A stretch of DNA of 12,726 nt from CAZOSF01 sp964582415 (GTDB lineage: Bacteria; Bacteroidota; Bacteroidia; Flavobacteriales; Flavobacteriaceae). Within the stretch, counting starts at the first letter, position 1, and every line of letters starts with the position of its first letter. Position numbers and translations under genes: made by a program. Below, piece by piece: positions 1 to 7,771 of the stretch. Where the stretch lies: assembly GCA_964582415.1 (NCBI GenBank), contig CAZOSF010000067.1, positions 1 through 12,726 of the forward strand, given 5' to 3'. The notes beneath the pieces are model-generated. The model saw nothing but the letters and a program-made list of their open reading frames with translations, was not told the origin of the DNA and made no database searches.

Positions 1-1911
1 GCTGCCGACCGTAGCCAAGGTGGTTTCGCTCGTTTCTTGGGTGCTAATGATAGCTACTTCAAAGGAACTGTTTCTTATGATACTGGAATGAGCGATAGCG
101 GATGGGCCTTCTCAATGTTGTTGGATTACTGGCAAGCACACAGAAAATGGTCAAGAGGAACTTACGGGGAAGGACAGAACTATTTCTTCGCTGTTGGGTA
201 CAAGCCAAACGATAACCACTCTTTCAACTTCTTGTTGACAGGAGCTCCTCAGTTACACGGTCAAAAATGGAGCCAGTCAAAAGATATTATCGATGCCGAT
301 CCAAAATATAACCAACACTGGGGTATGTACGACGGAGAACTAATCTCTGAGCGTCAGAACTACTACCATAAGCCAGTGATGAACTTGAACTGGGACTGGA
401 CCATGAGCGAAAAGAGCGCATTGTCTACTGTTCTTTATGCTTCTTGGGGTAGAGGTGGTGGAACCGGAGATCGCGGTGATAGCCCACTTCGTACCGAGGA
501 TCCTGATGGAGATGGCCCACTTCGTGGTCAAATCGATTTTGATGCTCAAGAAGAACTTAACACAACCATCGGAATTGGTGGTGATCGCGATAACCCACTT
601 GGTCGCGGATATTTACGTCGTTCTTCAGTGAATAACCACCAGTGGTACGGTTTGGTTTCTAACTTCAACCATGAAATTACTGAAAACTTGAACTTCAACG
701 TTGGTATTGATGGTAGAATGTATACCGGAGATCACTTCCGTCAAGTTACCGATTATTTCGGATTGACCGGCTGGTCTAACGACCGTCCTGATGGAGCTGT
801 TGTAACTGAGTCTTTTGGTGCCGACCCATGGTCTGCTTTGTTTGATTTCGCTGGTGAAGATCAGAGAATCAACTACGACTACTCTGAAGACATCAACTAC
901 CTAGGTGGATTCGGACAATTGGAATATGCAGTGGACAACTTCTCTATTTTTGCTCAAGGATCGTATTCAACTCAATCGTATCAGCGTGAAGGTCGTTTCG
1001 ATACTGATGAGAACGGTAACATGGTAACTACCACTTCCGAGAAAGTAAGCAAAACTGGATATAATGTAAAAGGAGGTATGTCGTATACCATTGCAGAAGC
1101 CCATACGATCTTCGTAAACGGTGGATACTATTCTCGTCAGCCTTTCTTGGATAACATCTTCTACGATATCCGTGGTTCCAATGATTTGGTAACTCCAGAA
1201 ATCGATAATGAAATCATCCGTTCTTTTGAAGCAGGTTATCACTACCAAAATGGTGATGTTCGTGCCAATTTCAACGCTTATGTAACCGACTGGGCGAACA
1301 GAACTGATGTTAACACAGGTGAAGAAGATCCTGATGGTGTGCCAGATTCAGGAGATGAGATTGAAGTGACTACGCTTCAAAGAGGTATCCGTCAGTATCA
1401 CACTGGTGCTGAATTTGACGTAAGCTACCGTGCCACTAACTGGTTAACCATGAACGCTTATGTTTCTGGTGGTAGCTGGGTTTACAAAGGAGTATCCAAT
1501 GTAACTTCCTATGACGATGAAACCGGTGAAGTGATTGCCTCTGGTGTGGGTGTAGACCGTCAAGGTGTAAAAGTTTCTACCGCTCCTCAGTTCACTACAG
1601 GATTCAACTTCAGAGCTCGTGTTCTTACCGGTCTAAGCCTAGATGGTGGAATCAACTATCGTTCAAACCACTACGAATTTACCGATGAGTTTACTAGCGC
1701 TGTAGACTACAAGCCTGAAACTTTAAGACCTTATTCTATTACAGATTTAGGTATTACCTATCGTTTCAACCTCGGTGGATCTAACGATATTACCTTCCGT
1801 GGAAACGTGTACAACGTATTTGATCACATCGGATTACAAAATACCGATGCCTTCGGATACTTTACCGAAAACGGAAGAACTTGGAACGCGTCTCTACGTT
1901 ACAACTTCTAA
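1..1911 (+). CDS. TonB-dependent outer-membrane receptor, 5'-truncated by the window edge
   Basis: This is an outer-membrane beta-barrel transporter that would import a substrate using TonB/ExbBD energy. The open frame runs from base 1 (reading AADRSQGGF...) through an internal ATG at 37, so the real start, signal peptide, carboxypeptidase-like domain and plug lie upstream. About 636 residues remain. They show barrel-type alternating strands, a 'NYYHKP' segment, 'YNVFDHIGLQ' near the end, and a terminal 'SLRYNF' with the C-terminal aromatic residue typical of outer-membrane barrels. The type resembles Bacteroidota receptors with a carboxypeptidase-regulatory N-terminus, but no SusD-like partner is visible and the substrate cannot be told. 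Arg codons are almost all CGT, CGC or AGA and Asn codons are mostly AAC, which suggests high expression. An intrinsic terminator follows directly. The family assignment is secure; the role is open. Confidence 0.93.
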   Translation, partial: AADRSQGGFARFLGANDSYFKGTVSYDTGMSDSGWAFSMLLDYWQAHRKWSRGTYGEGQNYFFAVGYKPNDNHSFNFLLTGAPQLHGQKWSQSKDIIDADPKYNQHWGMYDGELISERQNYYHKPVMNLNWDWTMSEKSALSTVLYASWGRGGGTGDRGDSPLRTEDPDGDGPLRGQIDFDAQEELNTTIGIGGDRDNPLGRGYLRRSSVNNHQWYGLVSNFNHEITENLNFNVGIDGRMYTGDHFRQVTDYFGLTGWSNDRPDGAVVTESFGADPWSALFDFAGEDQRINYDYSEDINYLGGFGQLEYAVDNFSIFAQGSYSTQSYQREGRFDTDENGNMVTTTSEKVSKTGYNVKGGMSYTIAEAHTIFVNGGYYSRQPFLDNIFYDIRGSNDLVTPEIDNEIIRSFEAGYHYQNGDVRANFNAYVTDWANRTDVNTGEEDPDGVPDSGDEIEVTTLQRGIRQYHTGAEFDVSYRATNWLTMNAYVSGGSWVYKGVSNVTSYDDETGEVIASGVGVDRQGVKVSTAPQFTTGFNFRARVLTGLSLDGGINYRSNHYEFTDEFTSAVDYKPETLRPYSITDLGITYRFNLGGSNDITFRGNVYNVFDHIGLQNTDAFGYFTENGRTWNASLRYNF

Positions 1912-1934
1912 TATTACGTTACTTTATATTGAAA

Positions 1935-1966
1935 AGGGGTTGGGATTTTCCCAGCCTCTTTTTTTT
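1935..1966 (+). terminator. Rho-independent terminator after the first TonB receptor gene
   Basis: An 11-bp stem (AGGGGTTGGGA pairing with TCCCAGCCTCT, including two G-T pairs) with a 3-base loop is followed by a run of eight T ending at 1966. It starts 24 bases past the receptor stop codon and lies upstream of the next gene's promoter box, so the receptor transcript should end here. Confidence 0.88.
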
Positions 1967-1978
1967 ATGCTTTTTCCT

Positions 1979-1986
1979 TACCTTTG
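1979..1986 (+). promoter_or_regulatory. Bacteroidota -7 promoter box (TACCTTTG)
   Basis: TACCTTTG is a perfect match to the TAnnTTTG -7 element known for the primary sigma factor of Bacteroidota. It lies 23 bases before the ATG at 2010 and just after the terminator of the preceding gene. No convincing TTG-type -33 element is seen at the usual distance, because that region is the terminator's T-rich tail. Confidence 0.6.
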
Positions 1987-1994
1987 GCAAAACC

Positions 1995-1999
1995 TAAAA
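1995..1999 (+). promoter_or_regulatory. TAAAA ribosome-binding-type element
   Basis: TAAAA sits 10 bases before the ATG at 2010. It fits the TAAAA-type translation signal described for Flavobacterium; no GGAGG-like sequence is present. It is part of a 12-base sequence (AAACCTAAAATT) that also occurs in front of the nuclease gene on the other strand. Confidence 0.45.
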
Positions 2000-2009
2000 T
2001 TCGATTCCT

Positions 2010-2453
2010 ATGTATGAAACTGTACAATACCTGCACTCTTATTGGGCCTATTTGGTAGTTCTTGTGGTGGCCTTGGCCAGTATCAATGCCCTGATGGGTT
2101 TCTTCGGGAATCGAGAGTTTGGCCCTAAGGATTTTCGAATTTCACTTTTTGCCTTAATTGTTTCCCACCTACAGCTTGTTATTGGACTCATACTTTGGTT
2201 CATCTCTCCAAACGCCTTAGGAGCTATTAGACGCAGCGGTATGGGGGAGGTGATGAAAGATCCTCATTTACGTCTTTTGGCCGTAGAGCACATCTCTGTG
2301 ATGATCATCGCCATCGTTTTGATTACCATCGGGTACTCCAAACACAAAAAGAAACTGGTGTCCAAGCCCAAATTCAAAACCTTGGCCATCTTTTATGTTT
2401 TGGCTCTTATTTTAATGCTTAGCCGTATCCCTTGGAATCAGTGGTTTGACTAA
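2010..2453 (+). CDS. Four-helix membrane protein, cytochrome b-like
   Basis: This 147-residue integral inner-membrane protein has four predicted helices at about residues 12-32, 44-66, 90-110 and 124-142. Short charged loops separate them, including a basic 'KHKKK' stretch before helix 4. His9 (LHSYWAY), His53 (VSHLQL) and His94 (VEHISV) lie in or at the ends of helices, a spacing compatible with axial haem ligands. Close homologues are widespread in Flavobacteriia and, as I recall, are variously named 'cytochrome B' or, wrongly, '50S ribosomal protein L27'. There is no ribosomal-protein character here. The gene has its own promoter box and TAAAA element and appears monocistronic. Its stop codon overlaps the stop of the convergent nuclease gene. 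The membrane topology is clear; haem binding is inference only. Confidence 0.85.
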   Translation: MYETVQYLHSYWAYLVVLVVALASINALMGFFGNREFGPKDFRISLFALIVSHLQLVIGLILWFISPNALGAIRRSGMGEVMKDPHLRLLAVEHISVMIIAIVLITIGYSKHKKKLVSKPKFKTLAIFYVLALILMLSRIPWNQWFD

Positions 2454-3505
2454 TCGGGAGTGATTTCTCGAATAAGGTAAATATACACCGGAAAGTGATC
2501 GCTATAGCCTCCGCTAAAGCCACCGTCTGAAAAACTTTTGAAAGGATAACCCTTATATTTTCCTGAACCTTGAGTTAAGTAGGGGGGATTGAAAATTCCG
2601 GCCTTGAAATACCTAAATTGGTGGTAATCTTTAATAAGCCATTCTTTGGTGAGTAATATTTGGTCGAAAAGATTCCAGGAATCTCCGAACGCTAAAGTGC
2701 CTAACCCCTTTTTGTACATGGATTCCATAGGGTTAAACCATTGTTTTAGAAGTACCTTTTCTCTATTTTCTTCAGTATTTAGAATTTTCTTGAAGGGAGA
2801 ATCGGTCGGATCATCATTGAAATCACCCATACTTATAATTCTGGAATAAGGGTCCAGAACTAAAATGCTATCGGCAATTCGCTTGTTCAATAAAGCGGCT
2901 TGCAGACGTCTTGGTCTACTTTGTTCTTCCCCACCTCGACGCGAAGGCCAATGATTAACGATAAGATGAATCTTCTCCCCTGCAAGTAGTCCAGAAACCA
3001 ACAATTGGTCCCTTGTATAGATGGGTTTATTTGTTTCTGAGTCTATGAGTTTTAAAGGGTATGGTTTAGAATCCGTGGGAGTAAACCAACCTACTTTGTA
3101 CAAAAGCGCAACATCCACACCTCTCAGGTCGGGAGAGTCGAAATGAATAATGTCATAGTTTTCCTCCCTAAGGGGAGAAGTATTCAAAAGATCTTCAAGG
3201 ACTCTTCGATTTTCAATTTCACACAAGCCAATTAATACAGGAGACTGCTTGTTATAGGGTGTACCGATTTGCACTAATACTTTTGCCATGTTCAAAAGCT
3301 TTCTATGATAATCGGCTTCGGTCCAATGGTCCCTTCCGTCAGGAGTTCTATCATCATCGAAAGTGTGCGGGTCATCTTCATAGTCAAATAGATTTTCGAG
3401 GTTATAAAATGCAACGGTAACCATATGATACTTTTTTTCATCTTGGCCATAGGAATGAAAAAGCCGTGCAAAAAAGAGGAGTAGTAAGACAATCTTCCAA
3501 TTCAT
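2450..3505 (-). CDS. Exported endonuclease/exonuclease/phosphatase-family protein
   Basis: This 351-residue protein is a DNase I-like metal-dependent phosphodiesterase, probably acting in the periplasm or outside the cell. Residues 1-20 form a signal peptide (MNWKIVLLLLFFARLFHSYG, no lipobox Cys). Family motifs appear in order: 'FYNLENLF' (Asn35), 'GLCEIENR' (metal-binding Glu at 96/98), 'GVDVALLYK' (129-137), 'NHWPSRRGG' (His185), 'SMGDFNDDP' (Asp228, Asn230) and 'YSDHFPV' (Asp336, His337). All key catalytic positions are present, so the enzyme should be active. I chose the ATG at 3505 over the in-frame ATG at 3538 because it gives a clean signal peptide and has a TAAAA element 9 bases upstream. 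The gene diverges from the receptor gene at 3631. Its substrate could be DNA, RNA or another phosphodiester; sequence alone does not decide this. Confidence 0.9.
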   Translation of the reverse strand: MNWKIVLLLLFFARLFHSYGQDEKKYHMVTVAFYNLENLFDYEDDPHTFDDDRTPDGRDHWTEADYHRKLLNMAKVLVQIGTPYNKQSPVLIGLCEIENRRVLEDLLNTSPLREENYDIIHFDSPDLRGVDVALLYKVGWFTPTDSKPYPLKLIDSETNKPIYTRDQLLVSGLLAGEKIHLIVNHWPSRRGGEEQSRPRRLQAALLNKRIADSILVLDPYSRIISMGDFNDDPTDSPFKKILNTEENREKVLLKQWFNPMESMYKKGLGTLAFGDSWNLFDQILLTKEWLIKDYHQFRYFKAGIFNPPYLTQGSGKYKGYPFKSFSDGGFSGGYSDHFPVYIYLIREITPD

Positions 3506-3514
3506 AAATTCAAA

Positions 3515-3519
3515 TTTTA
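3515..3519 (-). promoter_or_regulatory. TAAAA ribosome-binding-type element that fixes the nuclease start
   Basis: On the minus strand TAAAA lies 9 bases upstream of the ATG at 3505 and downstream of the alternative ATG at 3538, so it supports the shorter start with the intact signal peptide. Confidence 0.45.
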
Positions 3520-3566
3520 GGTTTAAGAATACGAGCATGCAGGGAGTGAAATACCATCGTTTTGTT

Positions 3567-3578
3567 GTGATAAATCAC
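3567..3578. promoter_or_regulatory. Perfect 12-bp palindrome GTGATAAATCAC-type, candidate operator
   Basis: The half-sites GTGAT and ATCAC are separated by AA, in the 125-bp region between the divergent nuclease (start 3505) and TonB receptor (start 3631). The half-site resembles those of the CRP/FNR family, but the spacing is two bases shorter than FNR sites and four shorter than CRP sites. The position would suit a regulator acting on both genes. No clear -33/-7 pair was found here, so this is a weak call. Confidence 0.3.
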
Positions 3579-3630
3579 GTATTTAGTACCAAAGAACCTC
3601 CCCTTAATTCAATCTAATCAAATCTTTAAA

Positions 3631-6314
3631 ATGAAGTACACCAAGGTATGGGTGCTAGTTCTGCTAATTTTCGAATTAGGGGTAGCGCAGGCCCAGGAAT
3701 CTACTGTTAAGGGAGTCATTTTCGAATCACTTTCTACGCGACCGATTTTGGAAGTTCGTATTCAATGGGCAGGGCTCCCGATTGAAATTTTTTCAGAGGA
3801 AAATGGAGTTTTTTCTTTCGAGGGTATCGAATTACCATTTGGTCCAGCGGTCTTACTATTTACGAAGGAAGGGTATAAGCCCCTGCGAATTCCAATACTA
3901 CTTCAGAAAGATAAAAGTGTAGATCTTACTCCGATTTATTTGGAGTTCGATTGGCAGGGATTGGAAAGCGAAATGGAAGTTGTTAGTCTTACAGATGAGG
4001 AGGTATTGAATGGGGATTACGAGTATACTTCGGTGCCAGGACTTTTACATGCTTCCAATGGAATCTTTGAAAGTGCAGCCGCCTATGACTTTAGTGCAGC
4101 CTTTTTTCGTCCTAGGGGAATGGATAATTCACAAAATCGATTGTTGGTTAATGGACTGGAATTGAATAGTATGGAAAATGGACGACCATTTTGGAATCTG
4201 ATGGGAGGTCTTAATGATGTTCAAAGGAATAGGGAAACAGATAGAATGTTCGGCCCCCATCAAGACGGTTTTGGTGCTTTGGGGAGCAGCACCTATTTTA
4301 CGATGCGGGCCTCGCGTTTCAGACAAGGTGGAAGTCTTTCGTATGCTGCCTCTAATAGGTCGTATCGGTCCCGATGGATGGCATCTTACCATAGTGGAAG
4401 ACAGTCCAATGGATGGGCGTATTCCTTCCTTTTTTCAAAACGCTTTGCAGAAATGGGCTTCGTGGAAGGAACTCCTTACGATACCAACAGTTTATTTTTA
4501 ACCATTGAACGCTCCTGGAATTCCCGGAACAGTTTAAATATTACAGTTTTTTATACCCCCCTAAAAAGAGGGCGATCGACTCCTCTCACCAAAGAAGTTT
4601 TGAATATTAAAGGATCCACATACAATCCGTTGTGGGGTTTTCAAAATGGGCGGGTTCGAAATAGCAGGGTTCAAAAAATTAATCAGCCAGTACTACTTCT
4701 AAGTCATTATGGACATTTGGGAGCGAACATTAAATGGGAAAATCAAGCGATGGTCACCTTTGGAAGGGAAGCCGCCTCCAGAATCGATAATGCTGGAGTT
4801 CGAAACCCATACCCACATTACTATCACAGACTGCCAAGTTACTTTTTAAGGAATCAAGCTCCAACGGTATACGATTATCAACAAGCGTTCTGGGCAAAAG
4901 AAGCGCTACAGGAAAATGGCCAATTGGATTGGAATTTATTGTATGAAACGAATTCCCATTCCACCAACGCACTCGCTAAGTATGTTCTTATGAATGATGT
5001 TTCGGAAAACGAACAGGTGCAATTGAGAACTTCACTATACTCTAATAATACAAATAGGTTCAAGTGGTTCGTAACAGCAGATTATTCCCGTTTGCGTACT
5101 GAAAAGTACGGGCAAATAGCAGACCTCTTGGGATCATTACCGTTTCTCGATATCGATACTTTCTATGATGGTGATGATGAAGGTTTTGAGCAAAGTAATC
5201 TTTTAAGTCCAAATCGAATTGTCGATGAAGGGAATCGGTATAAATACAATTTTAAGCTGGGGGTCGATAGGCTTCGGGCCAATATTCAGTTGGAAAAGCA
5301 CCTGCAGAATTTCGATATGTATATGGGCGGACAACTCATGCATTCAAGATATTGGAGGGATGGCATCTATCTCAATGGGTATTTTCAAGAAGAGGAAAGA
5401 TCATTGGGACAGTCTGAAATATTGAATTTTTTGACCTATTCCATAAAGGGAGGGGTAGCCTACCATTGGAATGGAAAGCATGAGATAGATTTGAATTTAT
5501 GGTATGGTACTCAGCCCCCTCAATTGGGCACAAGTTTCGCGAATGTAAGACAGAACAATGATGTCGTACATGAGATTATACCTCAAAGGGAATTGATGGG
5601 GCTTTTCAACTATCAGTTCGGACATAGAAATTTCAAGGGAAGTGTGAATAGCTACTTTTATCAACTTGACAGGGGTACAGAATTGGGATTTTTCTTTACT
5701 CAAAATGCTTTGGGACTAGAAAATAATAGTGCCTTCGTACAGGAAGTAGTCCAAGATATCGGAAAGAGGCACTATGGATTGGAAGTGGGTGTAAAATGGG
5801 AAGTATATCCTGGTTTTCATCTTAAGGGAGTGGCTGCCCTAGGCGAGTTTTTATATTCTAGTCACCCAAGCTTGTATTTGGCTGGAGATGATTTTGACTA
5901 TGAAAGCGGCGATGGTTTCGTTGAAGGAAACGATCGATTGGTTCGAGGAAAGCGTAGGGTTTATTTGAAAAACTATCATGCCGCGGCTGGGCCGGAACGT
6001 GCCTTTCAACTCGGATTTGAATANNNNNNNNNNNNNNNNNNNNNNNNNNNNNNNNNNNNNNNNNNNNNNNNNNNNNNNNNNNNNNNNNNNNNNNNNNNNN
6101 NNNNNNNNNNNNNNNNNNNNNNNTTAGCCTTTTTCTGAGTGTTTCAAATCTCTTAAATCAAAAGTTTATCACAGGAGGATTCGAAGATTCACGTTATTCC
6201 AGTTATTCACAACAATTGGAAGAACAAGAGCGACCGGGGGGACCGCTTTTTGGGAACCGCTATTTCTCGGGTCTGGGGACTACCTATTTTACAAGTTTAA
6301 CCTTTCGATTTTAA
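3631..6314 (+). CDS. TonB-dependent receptor with carboxypeptidase-like N-terminal domain, interrupted by an assembly gap
   Basis: This outer-membrane receptor has a signal peptide at residues 1-21 (cleavage near VAQA|QES). A carboxypeptidase-regulatory-like beta-sandwich follows at about 23-105 ('STVKGVIFE'), then a TonB plug at about 130-230 ('FFRPRGMDNSQNRLLVNGL') and the barrel. Bases 6024-6123 are N. Beyond them, the codon series starting at 6126 reads 'SLFLSVSNLLNQKFITGGFE' and ends in 'TYFTSLTFRF' and TAA at 6312-6314, a typical receptor C-terminus. It is in a different frame from the 5' part, so a stop at 6136-6138 read straight through the N run is an artefact. With about 797 residues before and 62 after the gap, the whole should exceed 870 residues. 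The lipoprotein gene follows immediately, suggesting an operon. The ligand is unknown; the divergent nuclease hints at nucleic acid. Confidence 0.88.
6024..6123. other. Assembly gap of 100 N inside the TonB receptor gene
   Basis: There are exactly 100 N. The coding frame before and after differ, and an intact gene needs a true length of 2 modulo 3. From memory of homologues, roughly 50-70 residues of late barrel sequence are missing, so the real gap is probably nearer 150-200 bases. Confidence 0.85.
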
Positions 6315-6317
6315 TGC

Positions 6318-6322
6318 TAAAG
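6318..6322 (+). promoter_or_regulatory. TAAAG translation element before the lipoprotein start
   Basis: TAAAG lies 9 bases before the ATG at 6332. This is the same spacing as the TAAAA elements of the membrane-protein and nuclease genes and TAAAC before the PorP/SprF start. It favours 6332 over the ATG at 6314. Confidence 0.35.
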
Positions 6323-6331
6323 ACATTCATT

Positions 6332-7729
6332 ATGAAAAAATTTGCACAGATTCTTGGATTCCTACTTTCACTTATGCTTTATTCATGCCTTGTTGATCAG
6401 GAGCTTGAAATACCCACTTCGCAAACAATGCCTCCAATGATTGCTGCCTCCCAGATATTGGATATTGAAACACTTTATTCTATTTGGTTTCAAAATACGA
6501 ATGGGGAAGAGGTGTTGGAATTGGATGCATCCTATGCCGATAAATATCTTGAAGGCTATGTAATAAGCAATGACGAAAAGGGTAACTTTTTCGAAGAACT
6601 TTACTTGCAGGACCGGAGCGAAAATCCACAGAAAGGTATTAAAGTTTTGATCGATTCCAGCCCATTGTTCTCAAGATACAATTTTGGGCGAAGAGTGTAT
6701 ATTCAATTGAAAGGAGTAAGTCTTGGTGTAACGAATGGGGTATTTACTTTGGGAATGGCCGCCAATAATACTGTAGCCCCTATTTCTGAGGTGCTGGCAA
6801 ATCAACTTTTGGTGAGGGACACCCTAACCGCACAAATTATTCCTAGACCCGTAACCATTGGAACTATTACCCCCGACGTAATGAACATGTATCTTAGGTT
6901 GGAGGAAGTTCAATTTCATCGAAGTCAGATAAGGGAAGGAGCAGTGCTCACTTATGCAGGAGAGCCTGAGGATTTGTATGATGGGGAACGTCTTATGGAG
7001 AGTTGTACCGATGGCAGTAAAATTTTATTTAGTACCAGCTCATTTGCCGATTTTAAGGGGATGGAATTGGAACAGGGATCGGGTTTTGTAGACGGTATTG
7101 CCTTATTCGATTATTATGGAGAACGAATGGTTTTTACCGTCAATGATGTGGAAGACATAGCATTGGTAAATGAATTACGATGCGATCCGGAGGTTCTTTC
7201 TTGCGATACAATAATGGAAGAAATGGACACGATTTGGACGGCTAATTTTGAGAACATCAGCGGTATGAATGACCTTTTACAACAAGGTTGGATGGTTTAT
7301 AGTCCCCTGGAAAACAATACTTCTTGGGAACTGGATGCGTTTGGAGGAAATTCTTACGTTCGAATTTCAGGATATAGCTCCGATGAATCAGCCATCGAAA
7401 GTTGGTTGATTAGCCCAATCTTGGAGATAGGAGCGTTTCAGGAAAAATCATTGAGCTTTGAAGTTCAGGCGAGTTACGACAATGGAGCTAGGCTTAATGT
7501 TTTCATAGCTACCAATTTTGATGGTTCTCCAGAAAATGCGACTTGGCAAGCCTTGGATTTGGTTGTGTCACCCGGGCCATACGAGGGCTTTGGGGATATT
7601 CAAGCGATTGGTCCCATAGCACTTTCGTGCATCGAAGGGCCTTTTGTTTTGGCTTGGGTTTATGAAGGGTCGGATCCTTACCAAACAACGCGATTCCATA
7701 TAGATAACATAAAACTTAAAGGGAGTTAA
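6332..7729 (+). CDS. DUF5689 and choice-of-anchor J lipoprotein, probably outer-membrane
   Basis: This 465-residue lipoprotein has the signal MKKFAQILGFLLSLMLYSC with lipobox LYSC (Cys19). The acidic residues that follow (LVDQELE) are loosely like Bacteroidota surface-export signals. Residues about 40-280 match DUF5689: 'YLEGYVISNDEKGNFFEEL', 'LYLQDRSEN' and 'VYIQLKGVSLG' form a beta pattern resembling an OB-fold. Residues about 300-463 are a choice-of-anchor J jelly-roll ('WTANFENISG', 'GNSYVRISGY', 'SWLISPILEI', 'FHIDNIKLKG'). The upstream in-frame ATG at 6314 overlaps the receptor stop (TAATG) and would add six residues. I prefer 6332 for its TAAAG element and cleaner signal peptide. Close packing behind the receptor suggests the two work as a surface complex. 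No T9SS sorting domain is present. The biochemical function of DUF5689 is not established. Confidence 0.87.
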   Translation: MKKFAQILGFLLSLMLYSCLVDQELEIPTSQTMPPMIAASQILDIETLYSIWFQNTNGEEVLELDASYADKYLEGYVISNDEKGNFFEELYLQDRSENPQKGIKVLIDSSPLFSRYNFGRRVYIQLKGVSLGVTNGVFTLGMAANNTVAPISEVLANQLLVRDTLTAQIIPRPVTIGTITPDVMNMYLRLEEVQFHRSQIREGAVLTYAGEPEDLYDGERLMESCTDGSKILFSTSSFADFKGMELEQGSGFVDGIALFDYYGERMVFTVNDVEDIALVNELRCDPEVLSCDTIMEEMDTIWTANFENISGMNDLLQQGWMVYSPLENNTSWELDAFGGNSYVRISGYSSDESAIESWLISPILEIGAFQEKSLSFEVQASYDNGARLNVFIATNFDGSPENATWQALDLVVSPGPYEGFGDIQAIGPIALSCIEGPFVLAWVYEGSDPYQTTRFHIDNIKLKGS

Positions 7730-7762
7730 ATAGATGAAATACAATAAGTTAAAAATATTCTT

Positions 7763-7771
7763 TACCTTTAG
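7763..7771 (+). promoter_or_regulatory. Possible -7 promoter box (TACCTTTAG)
   Basis: TACCTTTA differs from TAnnTTTG only at the last base. It lies in the 171-bp space between the lipoprotein stop and the DUF4242 start. It would give a leader of roughly 125 bases. No good -33 element is seen. This stretch also holds an imperfect hairpin (TTGGTGG at 7821-7827 with CCACCCAA at 7838-7845, one bulge). Confidence 0.3.

Noticed and set aside
469..486. RGDSP motif in the first TonB receptor, identical to the fibronectin cell-binding core
   Set aside because: It is a short motif within a repetitive acidic loop of a bacterial nutrient receptor; chance is the simplest explanation.
967..1248. Minus-strand open frame of 93 codons inside the first receptor
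   Set aside because: It is fully contained in a well-supported receptor gene, with no family features or start signal.
3511..3519. TAAAATTTG upstream of the nuclease as a -7 box
   Set aside because: It has one base too many between TA and TTTG and ends 5 bases from the ATG; it is better explained as a TAAAA translation signal.
6124..6138. Premature stop of the second TonB receptor just after the N run
   Set aside because: It arises only by reading 100 placeholder bases in frame; the other frame gives a proper receptor C-terminus.
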